From positions 496,001 through 560,000 of the forward strand of contig NZ_QDDR01000001.1 of assembly GCF_003075525.1 (NCBI RefSeq): a DNA stretch of 64,000 bases. Reading direction: 5' to 3'. Position numbers and translations under genes: made by a program. The notes under the pieces were generated by a model. That model worked only from the letters and a program-made list of their open reading frames with translations. It was not told the DNA's origin and made no database searches. Shown here piece by piece: positions 8,726 through 16,119 of the stretch. Source of the stretch: Pararhodobacter aggregans. GTDB lineage: Bacteria > Pseudomonadota > Alphaproteobacteria > Rhodobacterales > Rhodobacteraceae. The first letter of the stretch is position 1, and the number at the start of each line of letters is the position of its first letter.

Positions 8726-9487
8726 ATGCAGATCGAGGGAATATCGGCGCTGGTCACCGGCGCGGGCTCGGGCCTCGGCGAGGCGACGGCGCGGATGCTG
8801 GCGGCGCGGGGCGCGAAAGTCTGCGTGCTGGACCGCGACGCCGGGAAGGGCAGGGCGGTGGCCGAAGCCATCGGCGGGATCGCCGCGGCCGGGGACGTGA
8901 CCTCCGAGGGCGACGTGAACGCCGCGCTCGACGCGGCGGGGGCGGCGCATGGCGTGCCGCGGATCGTGGTGAATTGCGCCGGCATCGGTACGGCGGGCCG
9001 GGTGCTGGGCCGCGAGGGGCCGCTGGCGCTGGAGGTCTTCCAGCGCACCATCACCGTCAATCTGGTGGGCAGTTTCAACGTGCTGCGGCTTGCCTCGGCG
9101 CGGATGGCCACGGCCGACCCGCTGGAGGATGGCGAGCGCGGCGTGGTGATCAACACCGCCTCGGTCGCGGCCTGGGACGGCCAGATCGGCCAGGCCGCCT
9201 ATGCGGCATCGAAGGGCGGGATCGTGGCCATGTCGCTGCCCATCGCCCGTGAACTGGCGCGGGTCGGCGTCCGGGTCAACGTGATCGCGCCGGGGATCTT
9301 CCTGACGCCCTTGCTCTACACCCTGCCCGAGGAGGCGCAGAAGGCGCTCGCCGCCGACATCCCCTTCCCGCAGCGGCTGGGCGATCCGGCGGAATTCGCC
9401 GATGCGGTTTGCTTCATGGCCACCAACCGCTACGTCAACGGCGAATGCCTGCGTCTGGACGGCTCGGTCCGGCTGAAGGCGAAATGA
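8726..9487 (+). CDS. short-chain dehydrogenase (3-hydroxyacyl-CoA dehydrogenase type II-like)
   Basis: A 253-residue classical SDR. It has the nucleotide motif TGAGSGLG (11-18), NCAG, and the catalytic Ser146 / Tyr159 / Lys163 set (YAASK). The aspartate in VLDRD after the second strand indicates NAD preference. It resembles the HSD17B10-type 3-hydroxyacyl-CoA dehydrogenases in length and layout. It starts three bases after the CoA synthetase stop. In the beta-oxidative hydroxycinnamate route an SDR oxidises the 3-hydroxy-3-aryl-propionyl-CoA to the beta-keto thioester, which fits this position. The exact substrate is inferred. Confidence 0.82.
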   Translation: MQIEGISALVTGAGSGLGEATARMLAARGAKVCVLDRDAGKGRAVAEAIGGIAAAGDVTSEGDVNAALDAAGAAHGVPRIVVNCAGIGTAGRVLGREGPLALEVFQRTITVNLVGSFNVLRLASARMATADPLEDGERGVVINTASVAAWDGQIGQAAYAASKGGIVAMSLPIARELARVGVRVNVIAPGIFLTPLLYTLPEEAQKALAADIPFPQRLGDPAEFADAVCFMATNRYVNGECLRLDGSVRLKAK

Positions 9488-9520
9488 CCTTGCCGCGCCG
9501 TCGCGCGGGTTGAGAGACCC

Positions 9521-9541
9521 GGGAGGGTTTTCCACCCTCCC
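9521..9541 (+). terminator. hairpin terminator after the fcs-SDR operon
   Basis: A perfect 8-bp inverted repeat, GGGAGGGT and ACCCTCCC, with a 5-base loop, 33 bases after the SDR stop. There is no long T-run, which is common in GC-rich alphaproteobacteria. Confidence 0.6.
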
Positions 9542-9573
9542 CCAGCCGCGCCACGGGCGCGGCCTTCTCGGCT

Positions 9574-9596
9574 GAAACGTGCCACTGGCACGTTTC
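9574..9596. repeat. perfect 10-bp inverted repeat with a 3-base loop
   Basis: GAAACGTGCC (9574-9583) and GGCACGTTTC (9587-9596) pair perfectly around ACT, and flanking CTCG/CGAG can extend the stem after a 3-base bulge. It lies between the terminator at 9521 and the long three-hairpin element. Function unknown; it could be a second terminator or a processing site. Confidence 0.55.
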
Positions 9597-9613
9597 CGAG
9601 ACGCCGATCACCC

Positions 9614-9736
9614 ACCCGGAGGATATTTAGGGAACAAAGATGCGCGGTTAAGAGGTCCTTAACGCCCCATCTTCGTTCTGCAAATATCCTCGGGGGTGAA
9701 TTCGGCGTAGCCGAAGAGGGGGCAGAAGGCCCCCTC
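9614..9736. repeat. three-hairpin intergenic element, copy 1
   Basis: Hairpin A is long and nested. Its outer arms CACCCGGAGGATATTT and AAATATCCTCGGGGGTG (9682-9698) enclose GAACAAAGATG/CATCTTCGTTC, which encloses GTTAAG/CTTAAC. Hairpin B is TTCGGC-GTA-GCCGAA (9701-9715). Hairpin C is GAGGGGGC/GCCCCCTC (9716-9736). The same three-part layout recurs at 49884-50009. It occupies most of the 331-base gap between the SDR gene and the GntR gene; I see no gene in that gap. Confidence 0.75.
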
Positions 9737-9782
9737 ACGCCCTCACGCCCCGCGCGCCGGAAAGGGTTTGCGGCGCCTTCGG

Positions 9783-9806
9783 GAATGTATACATTCACTG
9801 TATACA
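9783..9806. promoter_or_regulatory. GntR operator pair (TGTATACA) upstream of the gntR gene
   Basis: A perfect 14-base palindrome, GAATGTATACATTC, at 9783-9796 is followed after two bases by a second TGTATACA at 9799-9806. The pair lies only 12-36 bases before the GntR start codon, so binding would block its transcription (autoregulation). The same core recurs before the downstream O-demethylase gene. Confidence 0.7.
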
Positions 9807-9818
9807 CCGGGGGGAACC

Positions 9819-10571
9819 ATGGCCGAATCCAAATCCGTCAACCTGACCAAGCGCGCGACCTACGAGCTGCGCCAGCGGATCATCCACGGCGGATTGCCCG
9901 GCGGCACGCGGCTTTACGAGGTGGCGCTGAGCGAGGATCTGCAGATCTCCCGCACCCCCGTGCGCGAAGCCATGTCGCGGCTGGCGGAGGAAGGCCTGCT
10001 GGAGCGCGCGCCCGGCGGCGGCTTTCAGGTGCGCAGTTTCACCCTGCGCGATGTGACCGACGCCATCGAACTCAGGGGCGTGCTGGAGGGCACCGCCGCC
10101 CGCCTCGCCGCCGAGCAGGGCGCCGAGCCCCGCGCGCTGGCCGAGATCGGGGCGATCCTCGACCGGCTCGACGCCTGTTTCGCCACCGGCACCGTGGGCG
10201 CCATCGATTTCGACGGCTACAGCGAGCTGAACGCGCAATTCCACACCCGGCTGGCGGAATTGTGTCAGAGCCCGGTGATCCTGCGCGAGCTGGAGCGGGT
10301 GAAATCGCTGCCCTTCGCCTCGCCCTCGGCCTTCGTGCTGGGCTCGAACGAGAACGCGCGCTCGTTCCATTCGCTGGTCGTGGCGCAGGTGCAGCACCGG
10401 GCCATGGTCCAGGCCATCGAACGGCGCGAGGGGGCGCGGGCCGAGGCCATCGCCCGCGAACACGCCCGCATTGCCCGGGCGAACCTGGAATCGACCTTCG
10501 TCACCGATGCGCAGACCCCCGAGGCGATGCCCGGGATCGCGCTGATCGTGCGCGAGGGGCGGCCGGGGTGA
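9819..10571 (+). CDS. GntR-family regulator, FCD type (VanR-like)
   Basis: A 250-residue regulator. The N-terminal winged helix contains the GntR signature ISRTPVREAMSRLAEEGLLERAPGGGFQV (about residues 45-75). An all-helical FCD ligand-binding domain follows, with the acidic/His metal-site pattern around the NAQFHTRLAE and HSLVV segments. The start at 9819 is chosen because longer frames run through the operator palindromes. It is the nearest regulator to the LigM-type demethylase gene downstream, and its probable operators flank both genes. VanR-type GntR proteins repress vanillate demethylation genes in other bacteria, so a vanillate-responsive repressor is the likely role. Confidence 0.85.
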   Translation: MAESKSVNLTKRATYELRQRIIHGGLPGGTRLYEVALSEDLQISRTPVREAMSRLAEEGLLERAPGGGFQVRSFTLRDVTDAIELRGVLEGTAARLAAEQGAEPRALAEIGAILDRLDACFATGTVGAIDFDGYSELNAQFHTRLAELCQSPVILRELERVKSLPFASPSAFVLGSNENARSFHSLVVAQVQHRAMVQAIERREGARAEAIAREHARIARANLESTFVTDAQTPEAMPGIALIVREGRPG

Positions 10572-10640
10572 TGCATACAAATTGATGCCGATCCGCCGCG
10601 GATCGGTCGAATCCGCTTGCAAAGGCGGCCCCCTCTGAGC

Positions 10641-10655
10641 AATGTGTATACATTC
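10641..10655. promoter_or_regulatory. GntR operator upstream of the first O-demethylase gene
   Basis: The sequence AATGTGTATACATTC contains the TGTATACA core (10645-10652) found twice before the gntR gene. It sits 23 bases before the ATG at 10678, ahead of a strong GGGAGGAG ribosome site, a position consistent with repression at or near the transcription start. Confidence 0.65.
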
Positions 10656-10677
10656 TTGCCTTGGGAGGAGAATCGAG

Positions 10678-12090
10678 ATGGCTGCTACCAGCCTTGAAGC
10701 CCTGATCGCGGAGAAGGGCGGCAACCCCGTCGACATCCTGCGCAACTCGAAGATCGGCATGTATGTCTATCCGGTCGTCGCGCCTGAATTCTCGAACTGG
10801 CGTGTCGAACAGGAAGCCTGGCGCCACAGCGCGGTGCTGTTCGACCAGTCGCACCACATGGACGAGGTCATCGTCGAAGGCCCGCAGGCCACCGAATTCC
10901 TCGCCTATCACGGCATCAACGCCTTCGGGAATTTCGGCCTGAACCGCGCCAAGCACTATGTGCCCGTGACCCCCGCCGGCCATGTCATCGGCGACCACAT
11001 CATTTTCCGCGAGCGTGAGGACAAGTACGTTCTCGTCGGCCGCGCGCCGACCTCGAACTGGCTGATGTTCGCCGCCGCCTACGGCAAGTGGAACGTCCGC
11101 CTGCGCTATGACCCCCGTTCGCCGAGCCGCCCCGAGGGCGAACGCGTCCTGCGCGAGCATTACCGCTTCCAGATCCAGGGCCCCGATGCGGGCGCGATCT
11201 TCGAGAAGATGAACGGCGGCCCGATCCCGGACATCAAGTTCTTCCACGTTGACTGGATCAACATCGGCTCGAAGAAGGTGCAGGCGCTGCGTCACGGCAT
11301 GTCCGGCGCGCCGGGTCTGGAGATCTGGGGTCCCTACAAGGACAAGGATTACATCCACTCGACCGTGATGCAGGCCGCCCGCGACGCCGGCGTGAACCTC
11401 GTGCAATGCGGCTCGCGTGCCTATTCGACCAACACGCTGGAATCGGGCTGGATCCCCTCGCCGCTGCCCGGGATCTACACCGGCGACGGCATGACCAAGG
11501 CCTTCCGCGAATGGCTGGGCACCGATATGTACGAAGCCGCGGGCGCCATCGGCGGCTCGTATGTCTCGAACAATATCGAAGACTATTACGTCAACCCGTT
11601 TGAGCTGGGCTACGACTTCTACATCGGCTGGAAGAAAGACGATTTCGTCGGCAAGGCCGCGCTGGAGAAGATCAAGGCCGAGGGTCCGAAGCGCAAGAAG
11701 GTCACGTTCGAATGGAACCGTGACGATGTGCTGAAGGTCATCGCCTCGTCCTTCGAGCAGGGCACGCCCTACAAGTGGATCGACTTCCCGCAGCCGAACT
11801 ACGCCTCGTCCTCGGCCGACATGGTCTGCAAGGAAGACGGCTCGATGGTCGGCATGTCGATGTTCAACGGCTATTCGTTCAACGAACGCTGCCTGCTGAG
11901 CCTCGGCGTCGTGTCGACCGACGTGCAGGTCGGCGACGTGCTGACGCTGAAATGGGGCGAGCCCGAGCCGACCGGCAAGACCTCGACCGAGAAGCACAAG
12001 CAGGCGGATATCCGCGTTCGCGTCTCGCCGACGCCCTATTCGGCGGAAGCGCGCACCAACTACGCCGACAGCTGGCGGACCCGCAGCTAA
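10678..12090 (+). CDS. ligM: tetrahydrofolate-dependent aromatic O-demethylase (LigM family), copy 1
   Basis: A 470-residue GcvT-fold protein, nearly the length of Sphingobium LigM (471), and recalled similarity runs end to end. Landmarks are IGMYVYPVVAPEFSNW at the N-terminus, the LFDQSHHM histidine pair (His59/60), and GSRAYSTNTLESGWIPSP around Tyr249, which corresponds to the LigM catalytic-region tyrosine. LigM moves the methyl of vanillate or 3-O-methylgallate to tetrahydrofolate, giving protocatechuate or gallate and 5-methyl-THF in the cytoplasm. Here it would complete ferulate breakdown. The ATG at 10678 follows GGGAGGAG. The gene is monocistronic, with an operator upstream and a terminator downstream. 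Its codon use looks more strongly optimised than that of its neighbours, suggesting high expression. Confidence 0.85.
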   Translation: MAATSLEALIAEKGGNPVDILRNSKIGMYVYPVVAPEFSNWRVEQEAWRHSAVLFDQSHHMDEVIVEGPQATEFLAYHGINAFGNFGLNRAKHYVPVTPAGHVIGDHIIFREREDKYVLVGRAPTSNWLMFAAAYGKWNVRLRYDPRSPSRPEGERVLREHYRFQIQGPDAGAIFEKMNGGPIPDIKFFHVDWINIGSKKVQALRHGMSGAPGLEIWGPYKDKDYIHSTVMQAARDAGVNLVQCGSRAYSTNTLESGWIPSPLPGIYTGDGMTKAFREWLGTDMYEAAGAIGGSYVSNNIEDYYVNPFELGYDFYIGWKKDDFVGKAALEKIKAEGPKRKKVTFEWNRDDVLKVIASSFEQGTPYKWIDFPQPNYASSSADMVCKEDGSMVGMSMFNGYSFNERCLLSLGVVSTDVQVGDVLTLKWGEPEPTGKTSTEKHKQADIRVRVSPTPYSAEARTNYADSWRTRS

Positions 12091-12100
12091 GACCGGACAG

Positions 12101-12128
12101 GACGGCGGCGGGTCACCCCGCCGCCGTC
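12101..12128 (+). terminator. terminator after the first ligM gene
   Basis: A perfect 12-bp stem, GACGGCGGCGGG and CCCGCCGCCGTC, with a TCAC loop begins 11 bases after the stop. It separates ligM from the following TRAP operon. The rest of the 229-base gap shows no gene; a promoter for the TRAP genes must lie there but no convincing boxes stand out. Confidence 0.75.
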
Positions 12129-12319
12129 TCCGCTTTGGCCGGGCGGCGTTCTGCGCCGTCCACGCCGCATCGGGCGGGCGCCCTGCCGGGGAGGCAGGTA
12201 TAGCCCGGTCTTATGCCCGGTGCCGCGAAATCGATTTTGTCGCGCGCCGTTTCCGGTGATAGTGGCGCGGACGCACGTCGAACCGGGGCATCGAGGCCCC
12301 GAACCTGGGAGGAACTGCC

Positions 12320-13309
12320 ATGCTTGACTTCACCACCCTGCGCACCGCGGGTGCGGCGCTGGCCGCTGCCGCCGTCCTGGCCGCCCCGGCCACCGCCACG
12401 ACCCTGCGCCTGGCCCATTGGGTGCCGCCGCAGCACACGCTGACCGCCTCGACCATCGAACCGCTGCAGGCGGCCGTGTCGGGTGCCGGCGTCGAGATCC
12501 AGGTCTATCCCGGCGGCGAACTGGGCGCCGGTCCCCTGGAGCAATATGTCCGCGCCGTGACCGGCGTTGCCGACATCGTCTGGGGGCTTCAGGGCTATAC
12601 CTCGTCGCAATTCCCGCGCACCATGATCTCGGAACTGCCGGGCGCGCTGCCCGAGGGCGTGAACGGCTACGACATGCTGTGGAACGCCCAGGAAGCGGGC
12701 CTTCTGGACGGCGAGTTCCCCGGCACCCGGCCGCTGGCCCTGTGGCTCAGCGAACCCAACGTCTTCATCATGCGCGACCATGACATCCGCACCCCCGCCG
12801 ATGTGGCCGGGCTGAAGATCCGCGTCTCGGGCTCGGCCGCCGCCGCCGCCGTCGAGGCGCTGGGCGCGACCCCGGTGCAGATGCCCGCGGGCGAGATCTA
12901 CAACGCCCTGCAGACCGGCCTGATCGACGGCGTCATCACCGGCGCCTCGGCGATCGGTGATTTCCGTCTGGACGAGGTGGCGAACAGCTACACGCTGGGC
13001 GCGCCGCTCGGCCGCATCTCGTTCTATCTGGTCATGAACCAGGGCGCCTATGACGGGCTATCGGATGACGAGCGCGCCGCGCTCGACGCCATCGCCGGCC
13101 GTGCGCTGTCGCAATCGGCCGAGGAAGGCTGGAACGCCCGCGCCCAGCAGGTGATCGACCAGATCAGCGCCACCGGTGACAACACCGTCTACACGCTGAC
13201 CCCGGAAGAGGCCGAGGCCTTCGCCGCGCTGACCCTGCCGGTCCGTGACGCGGTCGTCGCCACCGTCGATGGCGGCGCTGAAGTCCTGAGCGTGATGCAG
13301 GGCCAGTAA
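12320..13309 (+). CDS. second TRAP transporter periplasmic binding protein (DctP family)
   Basis: A 329-residue exported protein with signal peptide MLDFTTLRTAGAALAAAAVLAAPATA. The mature DctP-like domain shows TLRLAHWVPPQHTL and the GLKIRVSGSAAAAAVEALGATPVQMPAGEIYNALQTGLIDG block typical of the family. The ATG follows a GGGAGGAA site. It begins a five-gene unit (P, Q, M, hydrolase, YciI-like) between the two O-demethylase loci. It is clearly different from the first TRAP binding protein, so a different ligand is expected, plausibly a methoxylated benzoate. That is inference from position only. Confidence 0.88.
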   Translation: MLDFTTLRTAGAALAAAAVLAAPATATTLRLAHWVPPQHTLTASTIEPLQAAVSGAGVEIQVYPGGELGAGPLEQYVRAVTGVADIVWGLQGYTSSQFPRTMISELPGALPEGVNGYDMLWNAQEAGLLDGEFPGTRPLALWLSEPNVFIMRDHDIRTPADVAGLKIRVSGSAAAAAVEALGATPVQMPAGEIYNALQTGLIDGVITGASAIGDFRLDEVANSYTLGAPLGRISFYLVMNQGAYDGLSDDERAALDAIAGRALSQSAEEGWNARAQQVIDQISATGDNTVYTLTPEEAEAFAALTLPVRDAVVATVDGGAEVLSVMQGQ

Positions 13310-13819
13310 GTGCTTCGCACTCTTGACACTTTCGCGGGCAGGGTCATCGCCCTGTCCGCGATCCTCGGCACGCTGGGGCTGATCGGCGAAGTCGTCGTGA
13401 TCCTGATCGACGTGGCCGGGCGCTATTTCGGCTCGCCCCTGAGGGGCGCGCAGGATCTGACGCAGATGGGGATGGTGGTCCTTGTCTTCGGCGGCATGGC
13501 GCTGTGCGACCGCCAGGGCGGGCATATCGCCGTCGACCTGTTCGAGCGCAAGATGCCCGATTGGATGATCCGTCTGACCGACCTGCTGGCCGCGGGTGCC
13601 GGGGCGCTGATCTTCTCCGGCATCGCCTGGCAGATGTGGAAATCCGCCGCCATCAGCCGGATGCTGAACCTCGCCACCAATATCATCTACCTGCCGAAGG
13701 CCTGGTTCCAGTACTACATCGTCGTCTGCTGCATCATCACCGCCGTCGGGATGCTGCTGCGCGTGGTGTCGCTGCTGATGGGCGGGCCGATCCGGCGCTC
13801 GGAAGGTCACCAATCATGA
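13310..13819 (+). CDS. second TRAP transporter small permease (DctQ family)
   Basis: A 169-residue protein with four hydrophobic segments and the DctQ signature region GSPLRGAQDLTQMGMVVLVFGGMALCDRQGGHIAVDL. It starts with GTG at 13310, directly abutting the TAA of the binding-protein gene, and its stop overlaps the large permease start (ATGA). It is the membrane partner of the following DctM protein. Confidence 0.88.
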   Translation: MLRTLDTFAGRVIALSAILGTLGLIGEVVVILIDVAGRYFGSPLRGAQDLTQMGMVVLVFGGMALCDRQGGHIAVDLFERKMPDWMIRLTDLLAAGAGALIFSGIAWQMWKSAAISRMLNLATNIIYLPKAWFQYYIVVCCIITAVGMLLRVVSLLMGGPIRRSEGHQS

Positions 13820-15120
13820 GCGAACTCGCCATTGGCATCATCGGCATGGCGAGCCTCTTCGTCCTGCTGGGTTTCCGCATTCCGGTCGCCTTCTCCATGT
13901 TCGTGGTGGGCTTTCTGGGCATTGCCGCGATGCGCGGATTCAATGTCGCGGTCAATTACCTCGCCTCCGAACCCTTCACGCTGGGCGCCTCGGCCGAACT
14001 GGTCGTCGTGCCGCTCTTCATCCTGATGGGCAATGTCGCCACCGAGACCGGCATGAGCCGCCGGCTCTATGACGCGGCCTATGCCATCATCGGCTCGGTC
14101 CGGGGCGGGCTTGCCTCGGCCACGATCATCGGCTGCGGCGGCTTTGCCGCGCTTTCCGGCTCGTCGGTCGCCTCGGCGCTGACCATGGGCCGGGTGTCCC
14201 TGGGCGAGATGGAGCGCTTCGGCTACGACAACCGCCTCTCGACCGGCTCGGTCGCCGCGGGCGGCACGCTGGGCATCCTGATCCCGCCCTCGACCGGCTT
14301 CGTCATCTACGCCATCCTGACGCAGGAATCGATCGGGCGGCTGTTCCTGGCGGGCGTGCTGCCGGGGCTTCTGCTGCTGGCGATGTTCGTGCTGACCATC
14401 ATCCTGATGTGCTGGATCTGGCCCGAGATGGGCCCCGCGGGTCCGCGCACCACCCTGACCGAGAAGATGCGCGCCATGATCGGCGCGGTGCCGATCCTGT
14501 CGGTCATCGTCGTCACCATCGGCGGCATCTATACCGGCATCTTCTCGCCGACCGAGGCCTCGGCCGTCGGCGCGGGCCTGATTATCGCCATCGGCCTCAT
14601 CAGCCGCACGCTGACGCTCAGGGTCTTCTGGAACGCGGCCAAATCCTCGGTCACCACCACCGCCACGGTGATGCTGATCCTGATCGCGGCCCATATGATT
14701 ATTCCCTTCCTGGCGCTGACGCATATCCCGCAGCAGCTGGGCGCCTTCCTCTCGGGCCTCGACGTGCCGCCGCTGGTGGTGCTGGGTCTGATCCTGTTCT
14801 GCTACCTGATCCTGGGCTGCTTCCTGGAAGGCTTCGCCATGCTGGTGCTGACGATGCCGATCTTCTTCCCGGTGATCCAGCAACTGGGGCTCGACCCGAT
14901 CTGGTTCGGCGTCCTCGTGGTGCTGACGCTGGAAATGGGGCTGATCTCGCCTCCCGTCGGGGTCAACGTCTTCATCGTCAAGTCGCTGGTGCCGCATGTC
15001 ACGCTGGGCACGATCTTCCGCGGCGTGGTGCCGTTCTGGATCGCCATGATGGTGACGCTGGGCCTGCTGGTGGCTTTCCCGCAGATCGCGCTCTACCTGC
15101 CCAACACGATGATCAACTGA
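13816..15120 (+). CDS. second TRAP transporter large permease (DctM family)
   Basis: A 434-residue polytopic membrane protein. DctM landmarks are SGSSVASALTMGRVSLGEME, GTLGILIPPSTGFVIYAILTQ and the C-terminal LISPPVGVNVFIVKSL. The start at 13816 overlaps the small permease stop. Transport should be driven by an ion gradient. The stop codon TGA shares one base with the start of the alpha/beta hydrolase gene, so the hydrolase is translationally coupled to the transporter. Confidence 0.9.
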   Translation: MSELAIGIIGMASLFVLLGFRIPVAFSMFVVGFLGIAAMRGFNVAVNYLASEPFTLGASAELVVVPLFILMGNVATETGMSRRLYDAAYAIIGSVRGGLASATIIGCGGFAALSGSSVASALTMGRVSLGEMERFGYDNRLSTGSVAAGGTLGILIPPSTGFVIYAILTQESIGRLFLAGVLPGLLLLAMFVLTIILMCWIWPEMGPAGPRTTLTEKMRAMIGAVPILSVIVVTIGGIYTGIFSPTEASAVGAGLIIAIGLISRTLTLRVFWNAAKSSVTTTATVMLILIAAHMIIPFLALTHIPQQLGAFLSGLDVPPLVVLGLILFCYLILGCFLEGFAMLVLTMPIFFPVIQQLGLDPIWFGVLVVLTLEMGLISPPVGVNVFIVKSLVPHVTLGTIFRGVVPFWIAMMVTLGLLVAFPQIALYLPNTMIN

Positions 15121-15800
15121 TGAACGTTCTGCTGATACCCGGCCTCCTGTGCGATTCCTATTGCTGGGGGCCGGTCGTTTCGCGTCTGCCCGGGGCCCGC
15201 GTCGCTGATCTGTCCAGCCAGGACAGCATCACAAGGATGGCCGAGGATCTGCTGGCGCAAAACCCCGGGCCTTTGCGCGTGGCCGGGCATTCCATGGGCG
15301 CGCGCGTCGCCATCGAGATGACCCGCCTCTCGCCCGAGCGGATCGAGCGGCTGGCGCTGCTGGATACCGGCATCCACCCGCTGAAACCCGGTGAGCCCGC
15401 CAGCCGGGCCGAGATCGTGCGCTATGCCTATGACCACGGGATGCAGGCGCTGGCCGCGCGCTGGCTGCCGCCGATGGTCTGGGAGGGCAACCAGTCGAAT
15501 GCGCAGCTGATGGCCGACCTCACCGCCATGGTCCTGCGCATGGACCCCGACCTGCACGCCCGCCAGATCAAGGCGCTGGTCGAGCGCCCGGATGCCGAGG
15601 CGGGGCTGGCGCGGGTCGCCTGTCCGGTTCTGCTGATGGTCGGCCGTCAGGACCAATGGTCGCCCGTGTCGCAGCACGAGGACATGCTGCGCCTCGTCCC
15701 CGGCGCGCGGCTGGAAATCATAGAGAACGCCGGCCATTTCGCCCCGGTCGAACAGCCCGAGGCTGTCGCCGACCGTCTGGTCCCCTTCCTGTCGGAGTAA
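15120..15800 (+). CDS. alpha/beta hydrolase coupled to the TRAP operon
   Basis: A 226-residue alpha/beta-hydrolase. The nucleophile elbow GHSMGA (Ser), the late aspartate in MVGRQDQWSP and the C-terminal histidine in NAGHFAPVEQP form a complete catalytic triad. The N-terminus MNVLLIPGLLCDSYCWGPV is an oxyanion-hole strand. The start overlaps the permease stop (TGATG). It may hydrolyse an ester or thioester related to the transported compound; no specific substrate can be read. Similar small hydrolases include lactonases and aryl esterases. Confidence 0.8.
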   Translation: MNVLLIPGLLCDSYCWGPVVSRLPGARVADLSSQDSITRMAEDLLAQNPGPLRVAGHSMGARVAIEMTRLSPERIERLALLDTGIHPLKPGEPASRAEIVRYAYDHGMQALAARWLPPMVWEGNQSNAQLMADLTAMVLRMDPDLHARQIKALVERPDAEAGLARVACPVLLMVGRQDQWSPVSQHEDMLRLVPGARLEIIENAGHFAPVEQPEAVADRLVPFLSE

Positions 15801-15804
15801 CCCC

Positions 15805-16119
15805 ATGTTCTTCCTGATGGAATGCCTGCACAACGAGGGCGTCGCCGAGGCCCGCGACCGCCTGCGCCCGGTGCATCGCGATTGGGTGAAATCGGGGGGC
15901 GCGGGGCTGGCGTCGGTCCTGATCGGCTCGGCACTCTGGGCCGATGACGGCAGCGCCATCGGCCATTGGGGCATTCTGGAGGCCGAGACGCCCGAGGCCG
16001 CGCGCGCCTTTGCCGGGGGCGATCCCTTCGCCCTTGAGGGCGTGGTGCGCGAAATCAAGGTCACGCGGCTGGCCGACACCTTCATGGCCGACCGGGTGAG
16101 CCCCCGGATGACCCTCTAG
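15805..16119 (+). CDS. YciI-like small protein
   Basis: A 104-residue protein of the YciI-like (dimeric alpha-beta barrel) class. The opening FLMECLHNEGVAEARDRLRPVHRDWV and the later GHWGILEAETPEAARAFAGGDPFALEGV fit this family, where a His/Asp pair lies in the cavity. It starts four bases after the hydrolase stop and ends in a four-base convergent overlap with the LysR gene. The function is unknown; related proteins include muconolactone isomerase-like enzymes, so a role in aromatic catabolism is possible but unproven. Confidence 0.7.
   Translation: MFFLMECLHNEGVAEARDRLRPVHRDWVKSGGAGLASVLIGSALWADDGSAIGHWGILEAETPEAARAFAGGDPFALEGVVREIKVTRLADTFMADRVSPRMTL

Noticed and set aside
12129-12319. 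Promoter boxes for the second TRAP operon
   Set aside because: TTGTCG and GATAGT are present, but the spacing is about 15 bases and the match is poor.
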